From: JBFLYC01 sp040756735 | Lineage (GTDB): Bacteria; Bacillota; DSM-16504; Desulfitibacterales; Desulfitibacteraceae | NCBI GenBank assembly: GCA_040756735.1 | Contig: JBFLYC010000027.1 | Coordinates: 1-52,433, forward strand | DNA length: 52,433 nt | Direction of reading: 5' to 3' | Shown here: one piece after another, positions 34,297 through 43,333 of the stretch | Numbering within the stretch: the stretch's first letter is position 1 | Layout: each line of letters begins with the position of its first letter | The notes under the pieces: model-generated | The model's database searches: none | Told to the model about the DNA's origin: nothing | Seen by the model: the letters and a program-made list of their open reading frames with translations, nothing else | Translations under genes and position numbers: made by a program

Positions 34297-35028
34297 CTAA
34301 GTATGTATTAAAGATAAAAGTATTATCACTACAAAACCAATAAAAGCTCCTAATCTGGCATAGTTTGGGTGCCTTTGTTTTGCCTCGGGTATCAATTCAA
34401 ATAAGACTATATATGTCATTGCGCCTCCGGCTAAAGCCAAGAGAAAAGATATTTGTTGGGGTGAAATGCTTACAATGATAAATCCTATAATGGCGCCAAT
34501 AGGTGTAAATATACTTACCAGACCAATTAGCACCAGTATGGGGATTGGCTTCATTCCCCCCATTCTAAGAGGGGCAGCCACTGCCATCCCTTCTGGGATA
34601 TTGTGCAGACCTATTGCTAAGGCAATCAGCCAACCAAGGTTTTCTTTTGCTGCATAACCAACGGCTATGGCAATGCCCTCCGGCAGATCATGAAGCGCAA
34701 TGCCAATGGCTATCAAGTATCCCATGTTTAAAAGGTATCGCATATCCCTGCCGCCGCGGGAATCAGGGGAAAACAAGTTTAGTACCTTGTCTATTAATAA
34801 AAGGAAAACCATGCCAAATATGCAACCGCTGATAGTAGTAATGACACTGCCATACCTGTAAGCAGAAGGCAAAAGATCAAGAAGAACTACACCCATCATG
34901 ATCCCAATAGCCATTCCCAAAAATATTGCCAGAGATCGTTCAGTGGTCTTCTCCCAAACAAGAACAGCAAAACCGCCAAGTAGAGTGGCCAAACCAGCCA
35001 AGATACTGAGTAATAGAACCTGCAGCAT
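34297..35028 (-). CDS. ZIP-family divalent metal transporter
   Basis: A 243-residue membrane protein with about eight helices. The metal-binding helices carry HDLPEGIAIAVGY and GLHNIPEGMAVAAPL, the ZIP signature. I chose ATG at 35028, eight bases after GGGAG; the frame extends 21 codons upstream. A metal importer next to the Mn exporter mntP suggests a small metal-homeostasis group. Zn, Fe or Mn could be the substrate. Confidence 0.88.
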   Translation of the reverse strand: MLQVLLLSILAGLATLLGGFAVLVWEKTTERSLAIFLGMAIGIMMGVVLLDLLPSAYRYGSVITTISGCIFGMVFLLLIDKVLNLFSPDSRGGRDMRYLLNMGYLIAIGIALHDLPEGIAIAVGYAAKENLGWLIALAIGLHNIPEGMAVAAPLRMGGMKPIPILVLIGLVSIFTPIGAIIGFIIVSISPQQISFLLALAGGAMTYIVLFELIPEAKQRHPNYARLGAFIGFVVIILLSLIHT

Positions 35029-35112
35029 TGATTTACTCCCTTCATCAAATTTAAGAGAATCATTATTAATCCCTGCTACAAGTCTATTCACACAAAAATA
35101 ATCATATAACGC

Positions 35113-36174
35113 CTATATTTTCAATATCTTATGTCCACAGGCTTTAATCAGGCGGTTCATTACAGCAGCACCTATACCTTCTTCAGGAAAATCTTCTGTT
35201 AAAATAATGTCCATTCCAAGTTTATCACAATTTCTAAGCAAGCTGTAAATCCTGGAAGCAACCATTTCTAATTTCTTGGTGGAACCCAGGCTGGCCATGT
35301 AGTCAGGATTGATACTGAGCTTTTGCATCTTTATACAGGTCTCTTCGCTGGCCAAAACTGCCACCTTTTTACCAAGCTTTTGGTTTTCCTTGACCAGGTC
35401 TCTAATTTTTTCAGTGACCTTGCTTCTATCTTCCCCTTTAATCAAAAACATCTCACCCCGGGGTGCATAATGAATGTATTTCACACCAGGGGATTTAGGC
35501 GTTGACTCCTTGTCATAAATAGCTTTATCGAATGCCACTGGGCCTATGACAGCCTCAAGCATCTCGCGGGTTACTGCTCCTGGTCTTAGGATAGTAGGCA
35601 CATCAGAAGTAAAATCCACTACAGTGGATTCAATTCCCCAACGGGCAGGCCCGCCATCAATAATCATTTCTATTTTACCCTTTAAGTCCCGCAAAACATG
35701 AAGGCCTGTAGTAGGACTAGGCCTGCCTGAAAGATTTGCACTGGGAGCTGCCACAGGAACCCTGGCCAGTTTAATGAGTTTCAGCGCCAGGGGGTGTGCA
35801 GGCATCCTGACTGCCACAGTAGGCAGTCCTGCGGTAACTTCATCGGGTATTTGATAACTCTTTGGCAAGACAACGGTTAACGGTCCAGGCCAAAAAGCTC
35901 TCATGGCCTTTTTAGCTGAAAGGGGGACATAACTGGCCACATCCCTGACGTTTTTTATCGAAGAAATATGTAAAATCAGGGGGTTGTCCATTGGTCTGCC
36001 CTTGGCAAAAAAAATTCTTTCCAGGGCATCTTCATTTAGGCCGTCCGCACCCAGACCATATACTGTTTCCGTGGGAAAAGCCACTATCCCACCTTCAATA
36101 ATAATCTCTGCTCCCATCTTCAGTACCATTATATTTGGGTACACGGGGTCAATTTTAAAATATCTGGTAATCAT
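35113..36174 (-). CDS. ywlC: L-threonylcarbamoyladenylate synthase (Sua5/YwlC type)
   Basis: A 353-residue enzyme making threonylcarbamoyl-AMP from threonine, bicarbonate and ATP for the t6A37 tRNA modification. The YrdC domain (about residues 20-205) has GGIVAFPTETVYGLG, KGRPMDNPLILH and APSANLSGRPSPT. The C-terminal Sua5 domain (about 225-353) follows. The ATG overlaps the antiporter stop (ATGA), so the two are translationally coupled. Confidence 0.94.
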   Translation of the reverse strand: MITRYFKIDPVYPNIMVLKMGAEIIIEGGIVAFPTETVYGLGADGLNEDALERIFFAKGRPMDNPLILHISSIKNVRDVASYVPLSAKKAMRAFWPGPLTVVLPKSYQIPDEVTAGLPTVAVRMPAHPLALKLIKLARVPVAAPSANLSGRPSPTTGLHVLRDLKGKIEMIIDGGPARWGIESTVVDFTSDVPTILRPGAVTREMLEAVIGPVAFDKAIYDKESTPKSPGVKYIHYAPRGEMFLIKGEDRSKVTEKIRDLVKENQKLGKKVAVLASEETCIKMQKLSINPDYMASLGSTKKLEMVASRIYSLLRNCDKLGMDIILTEDFPEEGIGAAVMNRLIKACGHKILKI

Positions 36175-37391
36175 ATGTGTATGTCTCCCTTAATAAAAAT
36201 CCTTAGCATGGGAGGGGCTAAAATAGTAGTGAGAATAGCTACGGTTACCATTGAGGTAAATAATCCTGCCCCAATTAGACCAGCATCAATGCCGATTTTT
36301 GCCGCTATGAGGGCCACTTCACCCCTGGGAACCATACCGGCTCCAACAACCAGGGAACTGCCCAAAGATAGTCCTCCCAGCCTTGCTCCAATGACACATC
36401 CAAATAACTTGCTAAAAATTGCAGCCAACAGTACAATTGCCGTAAAAATAACTGTGTCAAGCGAGAGCATATCTATCTTAACATTTAATCCTATACCTGC
36501 AAAAAAAAACGGAATAAAGAAAGAATAACCAATGATTTCAATTGATTTCAACAAGCTTGAGCGGTGCTTCCTGCCTATCATGAGTCCTGCCAGGTATGCG
36601 CCAACTATACCGGCCAAGCCCAGGTACTGTGCTGCAACAGCATAAATCAGAGCTACTATGATTGCCCCTGTGACCAGGGGAACTGAAACCCGCATACGAC
36701 TGGTTACCACAAAAAACAGCGGAAGAACCCTTTTCCCTATAATCAGAGCTGCTGCGAAAAAAAATAGTATTTTCATTAAGGTTTTACCAATTTGTAAAGC
36801 GGTAAGGACGCCTGCTGAAAAACCTATCGCAATGGTTAAAATAAGTAATCCCAGAATATCATCGATAACGGCAGCTCCTAAAATTGTTGAACCTTCTCTG
36901 CTTTGTAGTCTGCCCATTTCCCGCAAAACCTGTACAGTTATGCTCACAGAAGTTGCCACAAGTATTACCCCTATGAAAAGAGCCTCTAACTGACCATAAG
37001 CAAAGTGAACACCTAACAAATATCCTAATACAAGAGGAAAAGCTACTCCCCAAAAGGCTGTATACAATGCAGGCTTTAAGGAGCCCATAAATCTTCCCAT
37101 GTCCGTCTCCATACCTGCTAAAAACATCAACAAGATAACCCCGATATCACCCATACCCCTGATCAATACGCTGTCCTGAACAAGACCTAATACTGAGGGA
37201 CCTATAATAATACCGGCTAAAATCTTTCCAAATACAGAAGGCTGTCCCAGAACCCTGCTGAAATGCCCGAAGATTTTTACAGCAGCAAGTACATAGATAA
37301 CATCAGGGAAGAACCTATTTGTCTCTATAAAATTTCCTACTGAAGTAACTATTTCAGGAAATCCAAGCCATCCCATATTATAAGCCCCCAT
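36171..37391 (-). CDS. CPA2-family Na+(K+)/H+ antiporter, membrane domain only
   Basis: A 406-residue protein with about 12-13 helices. It shows GKILAGIIIGPSVLGL, a conserved Asp pair region AAVIDDILGLL (typical of the CPA2 ion site) and GMVPRGEVALI. It lacks C-terminal TrkA-N/RCK domains, so it is a NapA/KefB-type core only. A second ATG at 37376 may be the real start. It overlaps ywlC. Confidence 0.88.
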   Translation of the reverse strand: MGAYNMGWLGFPEIVTSVGNFIETNRFFPDVIYVLAAVKIFGHFSRVLGQPSVFGKILAGIIIGPSVLGLVQDSVLIRGMGDIGVILLMFLAGMETDMGRFMGSLKPALYTAFWGVAFPLVLGYLLGVHFAYGQLEALFIGVILVATSVSITVQVLREMGRLQSREGSTILGAAVIDDILGLLILTIAIGFSAGVLTALQIGKTLMKILFFFAAALIIGKRVLPLFFVVTSRMRVSVPLVTGAIIVALIYAVAAQYLGLAGIVGAYLAGLMIGRKHRSSLLKSIEIIGYSFFIPFFFAGIGLNVKIDMLSLDTVIFTAIVLLAAIFSKLFGCVIGARLGGLSLGSSLVVGAGMVPRGEVALIAAKIGIDAGLIGAGLFTSMVTVAILTTILAPPMLRIFIKGDIHI

Positions 37392-37404
37392 CTGGAAGTT
37401 GGAA

Positions 37405-37505
37405 GAGGTGTGTCCCTCTCACCACGTTGGGGACTTTCCTTTAAGTTGGGGACATTCCTCTGAAAGAGGTGTGTCCCCTGACCTTGTTTGGTGTGTCCCC
37501 TTACC
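37405..37505. repeat. Family-B repeats (TGTGTCCCC / GGGGACATTCC)
   Basis: GAGGTGTGTCCC, GGGGACTTTCC, GGGGACATTCCTC and GAGGTGTGTCCCC follow one another, giving overlapping inverted pairs. The tail GGTGTGTCCCC is a further half copy. It fills the spacer between prmC and the antiporter gene. Confidence 0.75.
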
Positions 37506-37544
37506 TTATTAATATGTTTGACTTGGTATTCTATGTACTTTAAT

Positions 37545-38393
37545 CTACCTCATAGCAAAAACCACCCTGGGCAGACCTTGATAATCAGTCAGCACCTCAA
37601 TTCCGTTAAACCCATGGTCTGCACAAATCTCTGCCACTGCTTCACCCTGGCTGCTGCCAATTTCCAGAAAAATAGATCCCCCTGGCTGAAGAAGCTCAAA
37701 AGACTGGGGTATAAGTTTTCTGTAAACCTCCAGGCCGTCAATCCCGCCATCTAAGGCCACTCTGGGTTCATAAAGAACTTCTTTCATGAGATCAGGTATT
37801 TCTGAGGCCGCTATATAAGGGGGATTTGATACAATTATATGAGGTTTTATAGCAAGGTTTCTAATGGGCTCCAAGAGATTACCCTGTAAGAAGGTTATCT
37901 CTACGCCATGTCTGCTGCTATTCTCACTGGCAACTCTTAAAGCTGCCTCACTGGCATCCGTGGCATAGACCTGCCAGTAAGGTCTAAACTTGGCCAGTGA
38001 AACTGCTATAGCTCCACTGCCTGTACCTACATCTACAACTGTTAGGCCTGTTTCAGGCAGACCTTTGTCTAAAACACTCTCCACCAGAACTTCTGTATCT
38101 CCCCGAGGTATTAATACATCCGGGGATACTTTAAATTCAAAGCCCATAAATTCCTGGATACCGGTTATATACTGCAAGGGGTATCTTGTCTGCCTCAGTT
38201 TAATAAGTTCATAAAAATCCTTTATTTGTTTTTTCGTAAGTTCTAGTTGGTTATTGATGAGCAGCTGAACACTGTCCCAACCTAACAACTTGCACAGCAG
38301 TAAGGCGGCCTCGACTTTTTCATTGGCCACCCCAGCTTCTTCTAAGAGTTTGGCCCCACCTGCAATTATCTGCCAAACCTTTGTACCTTCCAT
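37545..38393 (-). CDS. prmC: Release-factor glutamine N5-methyltransferase (PrmC)
   Basis: A 282-residue SAM-dependent methyltransferase that modifies the GGQ glutamine of release factors. It has DVGTGSGAIAVSLA (SAM-binding) and the catalytic NPPY motif in IVSNPPYIAASEIPDL. Its ATG directly follows the prfA stop codon (TAAATG), consistent with its substrate being encoded next door. Confidence 0.96.
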   Translation of the reverse strand: MEGTKVWQIIAGGAKLLEEAGVANEKVEAALLLCKLLGWDSVQLLINNQLELTKKQIKDFYELIKLRQTRYPLQYITGIQEFMGFEFKVSPDVLIPRGDTEVLVESVLDKGLPETGLTVVDVGTGSGAIAVSLAKFRPYWQVYATDASEAALRVASENSSRHGVEITFLQGNLLEPIRNLAIKPHIIVSNPPYIAASEIPDLMKEVLYEPRVALDGGIDGLEVYRKLIPQSFELLQPGGSIFLEIGSSQGEAVAEICADHGFNGIEVLTDYQGLPRVVFAMR

Positions 38394-39464
38394 TTAAGTG
38401 GCTTCCTTTAATTTTTCGGCTTGGTCATGTGTTATAAGAGCTTCTACAATTTCATTGATATCCCCTTGCAAAATGGCATCCAACCTGTGCAGGGTCAAAC
38501 CAATTCTATGGTCCGTGACCCTGCCTTGAGGAAAATTGTAGGTACGAATTCTTTCACTTCTATCTCCAGTCCCCACCTGACTTTTTCTACTGCCTGCCAC
38601 CTGATCCATCTGTTCCTGCTGGGCCTTGTCATACAGCTTGGCGCGCAGCACCTTTAAAGCTTTATCCTTATTCTTATGCTGGGACTTTTCATCCTGACAG
38701 GACACAACAATGCCAGTGGGAATATGGGTAATACGCACCGCCGATTGAGTTGTATTAACTGATTGACCCCCTGGACCACTGGAGCAAAATACATCAATGC
38801 GCAAATCATTGGGATCAATCTCAACATCCACTTCCTCAGCCTCAGGAAGTACGGCTACAGTTGCGGTTGATGTATGAATCCTTCCGCCAGATTCCGTTGT
38901 AGGAATACGCTGGACCCTGTGAACACCACTTTCAAACTTCAAAAGGCTGTAAGCGCCGTTGCCCTCAACCAAATAGATGATTTCCTTAAAGCCACCAATG
39001 TCAGTTTCATGAACACTCAAAATTTCTGTTTTCCAACCCTTGCCTTCTGCATATTTCACATACATTCTAAAAAGGTCGCCGGCAAACAAAGCTGCCTCAT
39101 CTCCTCCAGCCCCGGCTCTGATTTCCATGATCACGTTTTTTGCGTCATTGGGGTCTTTGGGTAGCAAAAGTATTTTCAACCTTTCTGTAAGCTTTTCAAT
39201 ATTTTCTTCTGCTTCCTCTATTTCTGTTTCAACCATTTCCTTAAAATCAAGCTCAAGGCCGCCTTCTTTTAAGATGCTTCGCGCCTCCTGGAGATTTTCT
39301 TTTGCCTTTTTATAATCACGATAAACAGCTACAATCTCTTGTAGCTCTGCGTGGGCCTTGGCACACCTTTGGAATTCCTTCTGGTTGGACAAGACTTTGG
39401 CATCTGCCAGCATTAGTCCAAGTTCATTATATTTTTGTTCAATGCTTTCTAATTTATCAAACAT
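38394..39464 (-). CDS. prfA: Peptide chain release factor 1
   Basis: A 356-residue factor recognising UAA and UAG. The codon-recognition loop has the RF1 PxT type (RIPTTESGGRIHTS) and the peptidyl-hydrolysis motif is SSGPGGQSVNTTQSAVR. It is followed directly by prmC and preceded, six bases away, by yqhQ. It is a normal copy. Confidence 0.97.
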   Translation of the reverse strand: MFDKLESIEQKYNELGLMLADAKVLSNQKEFQRCAKAHAELQEIVAVYRDYKKAKENLQEARSILKEGGLELDFKEMVETEIEEAEENIEKLTERLKILLLPKDPNDAKNVIMEIRAGAGGDEAALFAGDLFRMYVKYAEGKGWKTEILSVHETDIGGFKEIIYLVEGNGAYSLLKFESGVHRVQRIPTTESGGRIHTSTATVAVLPEAEEVDVEIDPNDLRIDVFCSSGPGGQSVNTTQSAVRITHIPTGIVVSCQDEKSQHKNKDKALKVLRAKLYDKAQQEQMDQVAGSRKSQVGTGDRSERIRTYNFPQGRVTDHRIGLTLHRLDAILQGDINEIVEALITHDQAEKLKEAT

Positions 39465-39470
39465 GTTCTT

Positions 39471-40361
39471 TCACCTTTCTCCTGCCAATTGTTTTTCATT
39501 TTCTGGAAGTATGGCATCAAGGGCTTTGATGGCGACTTCAATCTGCTCGTCATCCGGCTCCCTGGTTGTAAGCTTTTGCAGGTAAAGTCCAGGAGCTATT
39601 AATGCATTAACCCAGGACTTGGATTTGTATTTTCCAGACAATTTGATGAGCTCATAAGCAATTCCAGCCACCAGGGGCATTAAGAGAATTCTGGAGAAAA
39701 TTCTCCACCATAAATTAGTAGTATTTAATAGTGAAAAAACCAAAATGGCTATGATCATGACTATTAAGAGAAAACTTGTGCCGCACCTTGGGTGAAGCGA
39801 ACTGTACTCACGGCAGTTCTCAACAGACAATGGCTTTCCCGCTTCATAAGCATGAATTACTTTATGCTCAGCGCCATGATATTGAAAAACCCGCTGGATA
39901 TCCTGCATCCTCGAAATAACAACAATATATCCTAAGAAAACGATTATTCTTATTATACCCTCGATTAAGTTCTGCCATAAACTGCTTATATGGCCCTGCA
40001 AAAAATGGGCAAGACCTGAGGGAATTACAATAAAAAGGAGTACGGCCAGACCGAAAGCTAACAGAATCGTAAACACCATTTCTTTCGGTGTTATTTCTTC
40101 ATCTTCCTGGTCAGCAGCCTGGTTAGCTGAAAAGGTCAGCACTTTAATTCCCAGTATTAATGATTCAACTAAAGTAAGCACACCTCTCAACAAGGGGAGT
40201 TTTAGCACATAAAAACGTTCTGCTAAAGATTTAATGCTGCGCCTGTCCACTATCACTTCCCCGGCGCTTTTTCTTATAGCCACAGCCATTTCCCTGGGAC
40301 CTCTCATCATCACCCCTTCGATAACAGCCTGCCCACCATAAGAAACGCTTTTCTGGCTCAT
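39471..40361 (-). CDS. yqhQ: DUF1385 membrane protein (YqhQ-like)
   Basis: A 296-residue protein with the conserved N-terminus YGGQAVIEGVMMRGP and HGAEHKVIHAYE-type and HPRCGTSFLL motifs. It has about five hydrophobic segments in the middle. The family is widespread in Clostridia between rpmE and prfA; its function is not established. ATG follows a GGGGGAGG ribosome-binding site. Confidence 0.9.
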   Translation of the reverse strand: MSQKSVSYGGQAVIEGVMMRGPREMAVAIRKSAGEVIVDRRSIKSLAERFYVLKLPLLRGVLTLVESLILGIKVLTFSANQAADQEDEEITPKEMVFTILLAFGLAVLLFIVIPSGLAHFLQGHISSLWQNLIEGIIRIIVFLGYIVVISRMQDIQRVFQYHGAEHKVIHAYEAGKPLSVENCREYSSLHPRCGTSFLLIVMIIAILVFSLLNTTNLWWRIFSRILLMPLVAGIAYELIKLSGKYKSKSWVNALIAPGLYLQKLTTREPDDEQIEVAIKALDAILPENEKQLAGER

Positions 40362-40447
40362 GTTGTCACCTCCCCCTTGTTACCATTTTAATATTATACC
40401 AAATGGGCTCAAATTAAACTAGTATTTGATATATACTGCATATACAG

Positions 40448-40477
40448 CAAAAAACGGAGCATCATGTGTGCTCCGTT
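40448..40477 (-). terminator. Intrinsic terminator after rpmE
   Basis: On the minus strand AACGGAGC pairs with GCTCCGTT (8 bp, 9-base loop) and is followed by TTTTTTG. It lies just past the rpmE stop codon. Confidence 0.88.
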
Positions 40478-40482
40478 AAATG

Positions 40483-40689
40483 TTAGCTCCCGATACCGTA
40501 TCTCTTTTTAAATCTTTCAATCCTACCGCCCTTTTCTACTATACGGCTCTTAGAACCTGTATAAAAAGGATGGCAGTTTGAGCATACCTCAACCCTAATA
40601 TCTTTTCGAGTAGAACCGGTATCTATAACGGTACCGCATGCACAGGTTATTGTTGTTGGCTCGTATTTTGGGTGAATTCCTTTTTTCAT
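40483..40689 (-). CDS. rpmE: 50S ribosomal protein L31 (zinc-binding form)
   Basis: A 68-residue protein, MKKGIHPKYEPTTITCACG..., with four zinc-ligand cysteines (CACG and CSNC), i.e. the Zn-containing L31 type. I chose the ATG at 40689; the longer frame to 40764 is unsupported. It heads the release-factor block. Confidence 0.97.
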   Translation of the reverse strand: MKKGIHPKYEPTTITCACGTVIDTGSTRKDIRVEVCSNCHPFYTGSKSRIVEKGGRIERFKKRYGIGS

Positions 40690-40800
40690 GTTGCGCACCC
40701 CTTTCCCACTATGTTTAAACAAACTATGGCTATTATAGCATACAAAAAAATGGTTTGCAAACAAAACCTGGGGCTAACAAGAGGGTGCGCCTATTTGTTG

Positions 40801-41700
40801 TTACCTGCGCAGGAAACGCAATGGATCTAATCTGCTGCCGTCTTTAATTATTTCAAAATGCACATGGGGACCGGTTGCATTACCCGTTGCGCCCACTTTA
40901 GAAATAGCCTGACCCGCTGAAACAGGTTGGCCTTCTGTAACCAAAAAGCTGCTGTTATGGGCATACAAGGTTTGGTAACCATCGCCATGGTCAAGGATAA
41001 CTGTACGTCCATAAGTATTTAACCAGCCCACAAACTCAACTTTACCGCTGCGTGCTGCTTTAACCTCTGTTCCATGGGCAGCAGCTATATCAAGGCCATG
41101 GTGAAATCCATTGTTCCTTGCCCCAAAATAAGAAGTAATTCTTCCTGTTACCGGCCACAAAAAGCTCACTACGGTAGTACGGCTGACAGTTGATGCCGTT
41201 CGGAGGCGTGTATTCGTTACCGGAACCGCTCCTTCTTGTTCTAAAGGAATGATCAACTCTTGCCCAATTGCAAGCAGATTGGGGTTTTTAATTTTATTGG
41301 CAGTTACCATTTGTTCAAGAGTAACCCCAAATTTTTTGGCTATATGGGTTAAAGTGTCACCCCTCTGAACCACATAAACAAGTTCTTTTTCAATGGGAAT
41401 AACAAGTATCTGCCCCGGCCTAATCACATTCTCTCTCAGAAAATTCATGGCAGCTATCAATTCCCAATCTGCACCATAACTATAAGCAATATCCCACAAG
41501 GTATCACCATGTTTGACCTCATACAATGCTGTATAAGCGTTAACCCTGGCTGCTATGTCCGGGCTTACTTTCCCAGATGCAAGCAATTCCTGGGTCACCG
41601 CATTAATATTTGCAGCCTTGACTTGATCTGCTGGAAAGGCAAAAGCTAAACACACTGCAAGCAATAGGCTGAGTACCAATCTGAGTCTTCGATGACTCAT
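40801..41700 (-). CDS. Secreted LysM-M23 peptidase (murein endopeptidase)
   Basis: A 299-residue exported protein. It has a signal peptide (RRLRLVLSLLLAVCLAFAFPA), two LysM domains (about residues 58-102 and 107-152, YVVQRGDTLTHIAKKFGV in the second), and a C-terminal M23 metallopeptidase domain. Zn ligands are in HHGLDIAAA (HxxxD) and GPHVHFEI (HxH). It likely trims wall cross-links. ATG follows AGGTGA. It is separated from rpmE by about 110 bases. Confidence 0.93.
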   Translation of the reverse strand: MSHRRLRLVLSLLLAVCLAFAFPADQVKAANINAVTQELLASGKVSPDIAARVNAYTALYEVKHGDTLWDIAYSYGADWELIAAMNFLRENVIRPGQILVIPIEKELVYVVQRGDTLTHIAKKFGVTLEQMVTANKIKNPNLLAIGQELIIPLEQEGAVPVTNTRLRTASTVSRTTVVSFLWPVTGRITSYFGARNNGFHHGLDIAAAHGTEVKAARSGKVEFVGWLNTYGRTVILDHGDGYQTLYAHNSSFLVTEGQPVSAGQAISKVGATGNATGPHVHFEIIKDGSRLDPLRFLRR

Positions 41701-41967
41701 TAAATTTCACCTCTTTTTAAAATATACTTGAAATCTTACTGCATATAATCTGCTAGTCTTTCCTTTTTAAATTACTATTCTTTAACTTTATTTGCTTTAT
41801 TTAATCTATTTACTTTTTTATTTTTTTTCGACCTAATTAACCAACTGCCCTCAGCTCCTTTGTTTTTTGCCTCCGAAAACTGGTATCTTTTGCTAATTGG
41901 GCCGTCAAGGATTATTTTAGCCCGCTTTTCATAAAAATATACATAAAATAAGGACAAACCAAATAAG

Positions 41968-42056
41968 GAAAGGGGACACGCCTCATACTGGAGATGAGAA
42001 GCCAGAGGTGATCACACTTCCAATATCCAGTATTGAGGAATGTCCCCAACTTATGC
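41968..42056. repeat. Family-B palindromic element
   Basis: GGGGACACGCCTCATACTGG and CCAGTATTGAGGAATGTCCCC are long imperfect inverted termini around about 45 bases. This is the clearest full copy of the family. The rest of 41701-42070 holds the M23 leader and a Lys-rich frame (41775-41957) that I do not accept as a gene. Confidence 0.8.
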
Positions 42057-42070
42057 AAATTGCTCTGAGA

Positions 42071-43279
42071 CTACCTACTTTGACTACAAAAATCAATTGC
42101 CGTAAGGGTATAAATCTTTACAGCTTGAACTAACTGTTCTATGGACACCTGTTCATTTTTGGAATGAGAATAAGCAATGTCACCACAACCACAAATTACT
42201 GCAGGTATCTTTAAATAATGATTTAACAAGCCTGCATCGGTCCATCCCCGCCTGGTTGTGCATGTAGGTTTCCTGCCGACTACCAGTTCAACATTTTTAA
42301 GCAAAGTCGTTACTAATGGATCATCTTCCCTTGTCACCATGGGGACGTGACGCAGTTTTAGCATTTTACTTGAATCCATCACTTTAAGACTTGCATCAAA
42401 CCCTGGAACCGTATCTTTCATATACTTGATAAAGTCTTCAAGCTCCCTAATTACCTGCTCATTTGATTCTGTATCCACATATCTCCTGTCAAGCTGCAGT
42501 TTGCAGTACTCGGCAACAGTACTCGGCTGAGTTCCCCCTTCAATCCTGCCAAAATTGATGATAGAGGGGCCCATTAAAGGATTGTACCTATTCTTTAACA
42601 AGGGAATATATCTTTCCTCCAGGGCTGTTATGAACCGTGCGGCCATACTAATTGCGCTTACTCCCCGTTCAAGGTCGCCGCTGTGGGCCCTCTTGCCGAA
42701 AAACTCTATTTCCAACCATTCCAATCCCCTATGAGCCACAGCGTAGTTAAAGTTTGACGGTTCTCCAATGATTGCCCCATCTGCCTGAAAATTGTTTAAT
42801 ACCAGGGCTTCTGTTCCCTCTGACCGCCCTTCTTCCCCAACAACAGCTGCAAAAATCACATCCCCTTTAAGTTTTAGGGCCAATCTCTTTAAAACCAGCA
42901 GGCTTGTTACCATGGCAGCAATGGGCCCTTTCATATCTACAGCCCCTCTGCCCTGAATATACCCATCTACAATATTTGCCTCAAAGGGAGGGAATTCCAT
43001 ATCATATGGAGGAACAGTATCCATGTGGCCGTTAAAAAGCAGCCTTTTTCCATTACCCTGACCATTAAGAGTTACCAGGACGTTATACAAATCCCCTGTA
43101 ATATGCTGCTTTTCATACGCTAACTCATGTTTATCCAAAAAACTGCATAAATAATCCATGGCTTCTTTTTCCCTATGGGGAACATCCCAATGGCTTGGCC
43201 GCCTGATTAACTCCTGGGCTAAAGAAACGACCTCGTCTTCAGAAAAAGACCTGCTGATTTTTTCTAACCAAGCTGACAT
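42071..43279 (-). CDS. M20-family metallopeptidase
   Basis: A 402-residue di-zinc amidohydrolase of the ArgE/DapE/carboxypeptidase G2 type. Metal ligands and catalytic residues are in FNGHMDTVPPY, GRGAVDMKGP and VVGEEGRSEGT; the dimerisation domain starts at HRGLEWLEIEF. It probably removes acyl or amino-acid groups from small peptides. ATG follows GGAGG. It lies just downstream of a YfcC-type transporter, suggesting a former uptake-and-cleavage operon. Confidence 0.87.
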   Translation of the reverse strand: MSAWLEKISRSFSEDEVVSLAQELIRRPSHWDVPHREKEAMDYLCSFLDKHELAYEKQHITGDLYNVLVTLNGQGNGKRLLFNGHMDTVPPYDMEFPPFEANIVDGYIQGRGAVDMKGPIAAMVTSLLVLKRLALKLKGDVIFAAVVGEEGRSEGTEALVLNNFQADGAIIGEPSNFNYAVAHRGLEWLEIEFFGKRAHSGDLERGVSAISMAARFITALEERYIPLLKNRYNPLMGPSIINFGRIEGGTQPSTVAEYCKLQLDRRYVDTESNEQVIRELEDFIKYMKDTVPGFDASLKVMDSSKMLKLRHVPMVTREDDPLVTTLLKNVELVVGRKPTCTTRRGWTDAGLLNHYLKIPAVICGCGDIAYSHSKNEQVSIEQLVQAVKIYTLTAIDFCSQSR

Positions 43280-43333
43280 AAAAGTACCTCCAAAGTGGCG
43301 CCGCTTAACTGTCTTAACTGTAAAGCAGCTGAT

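Noticed and set aside
41775..41957. 60-codon Lys-rich minus-strand frame
   Set aside because: TTG start without a ribosome-binding site, AT-rich low-complexity end, overlap with repeat-derived flank, and no recognisable domain.
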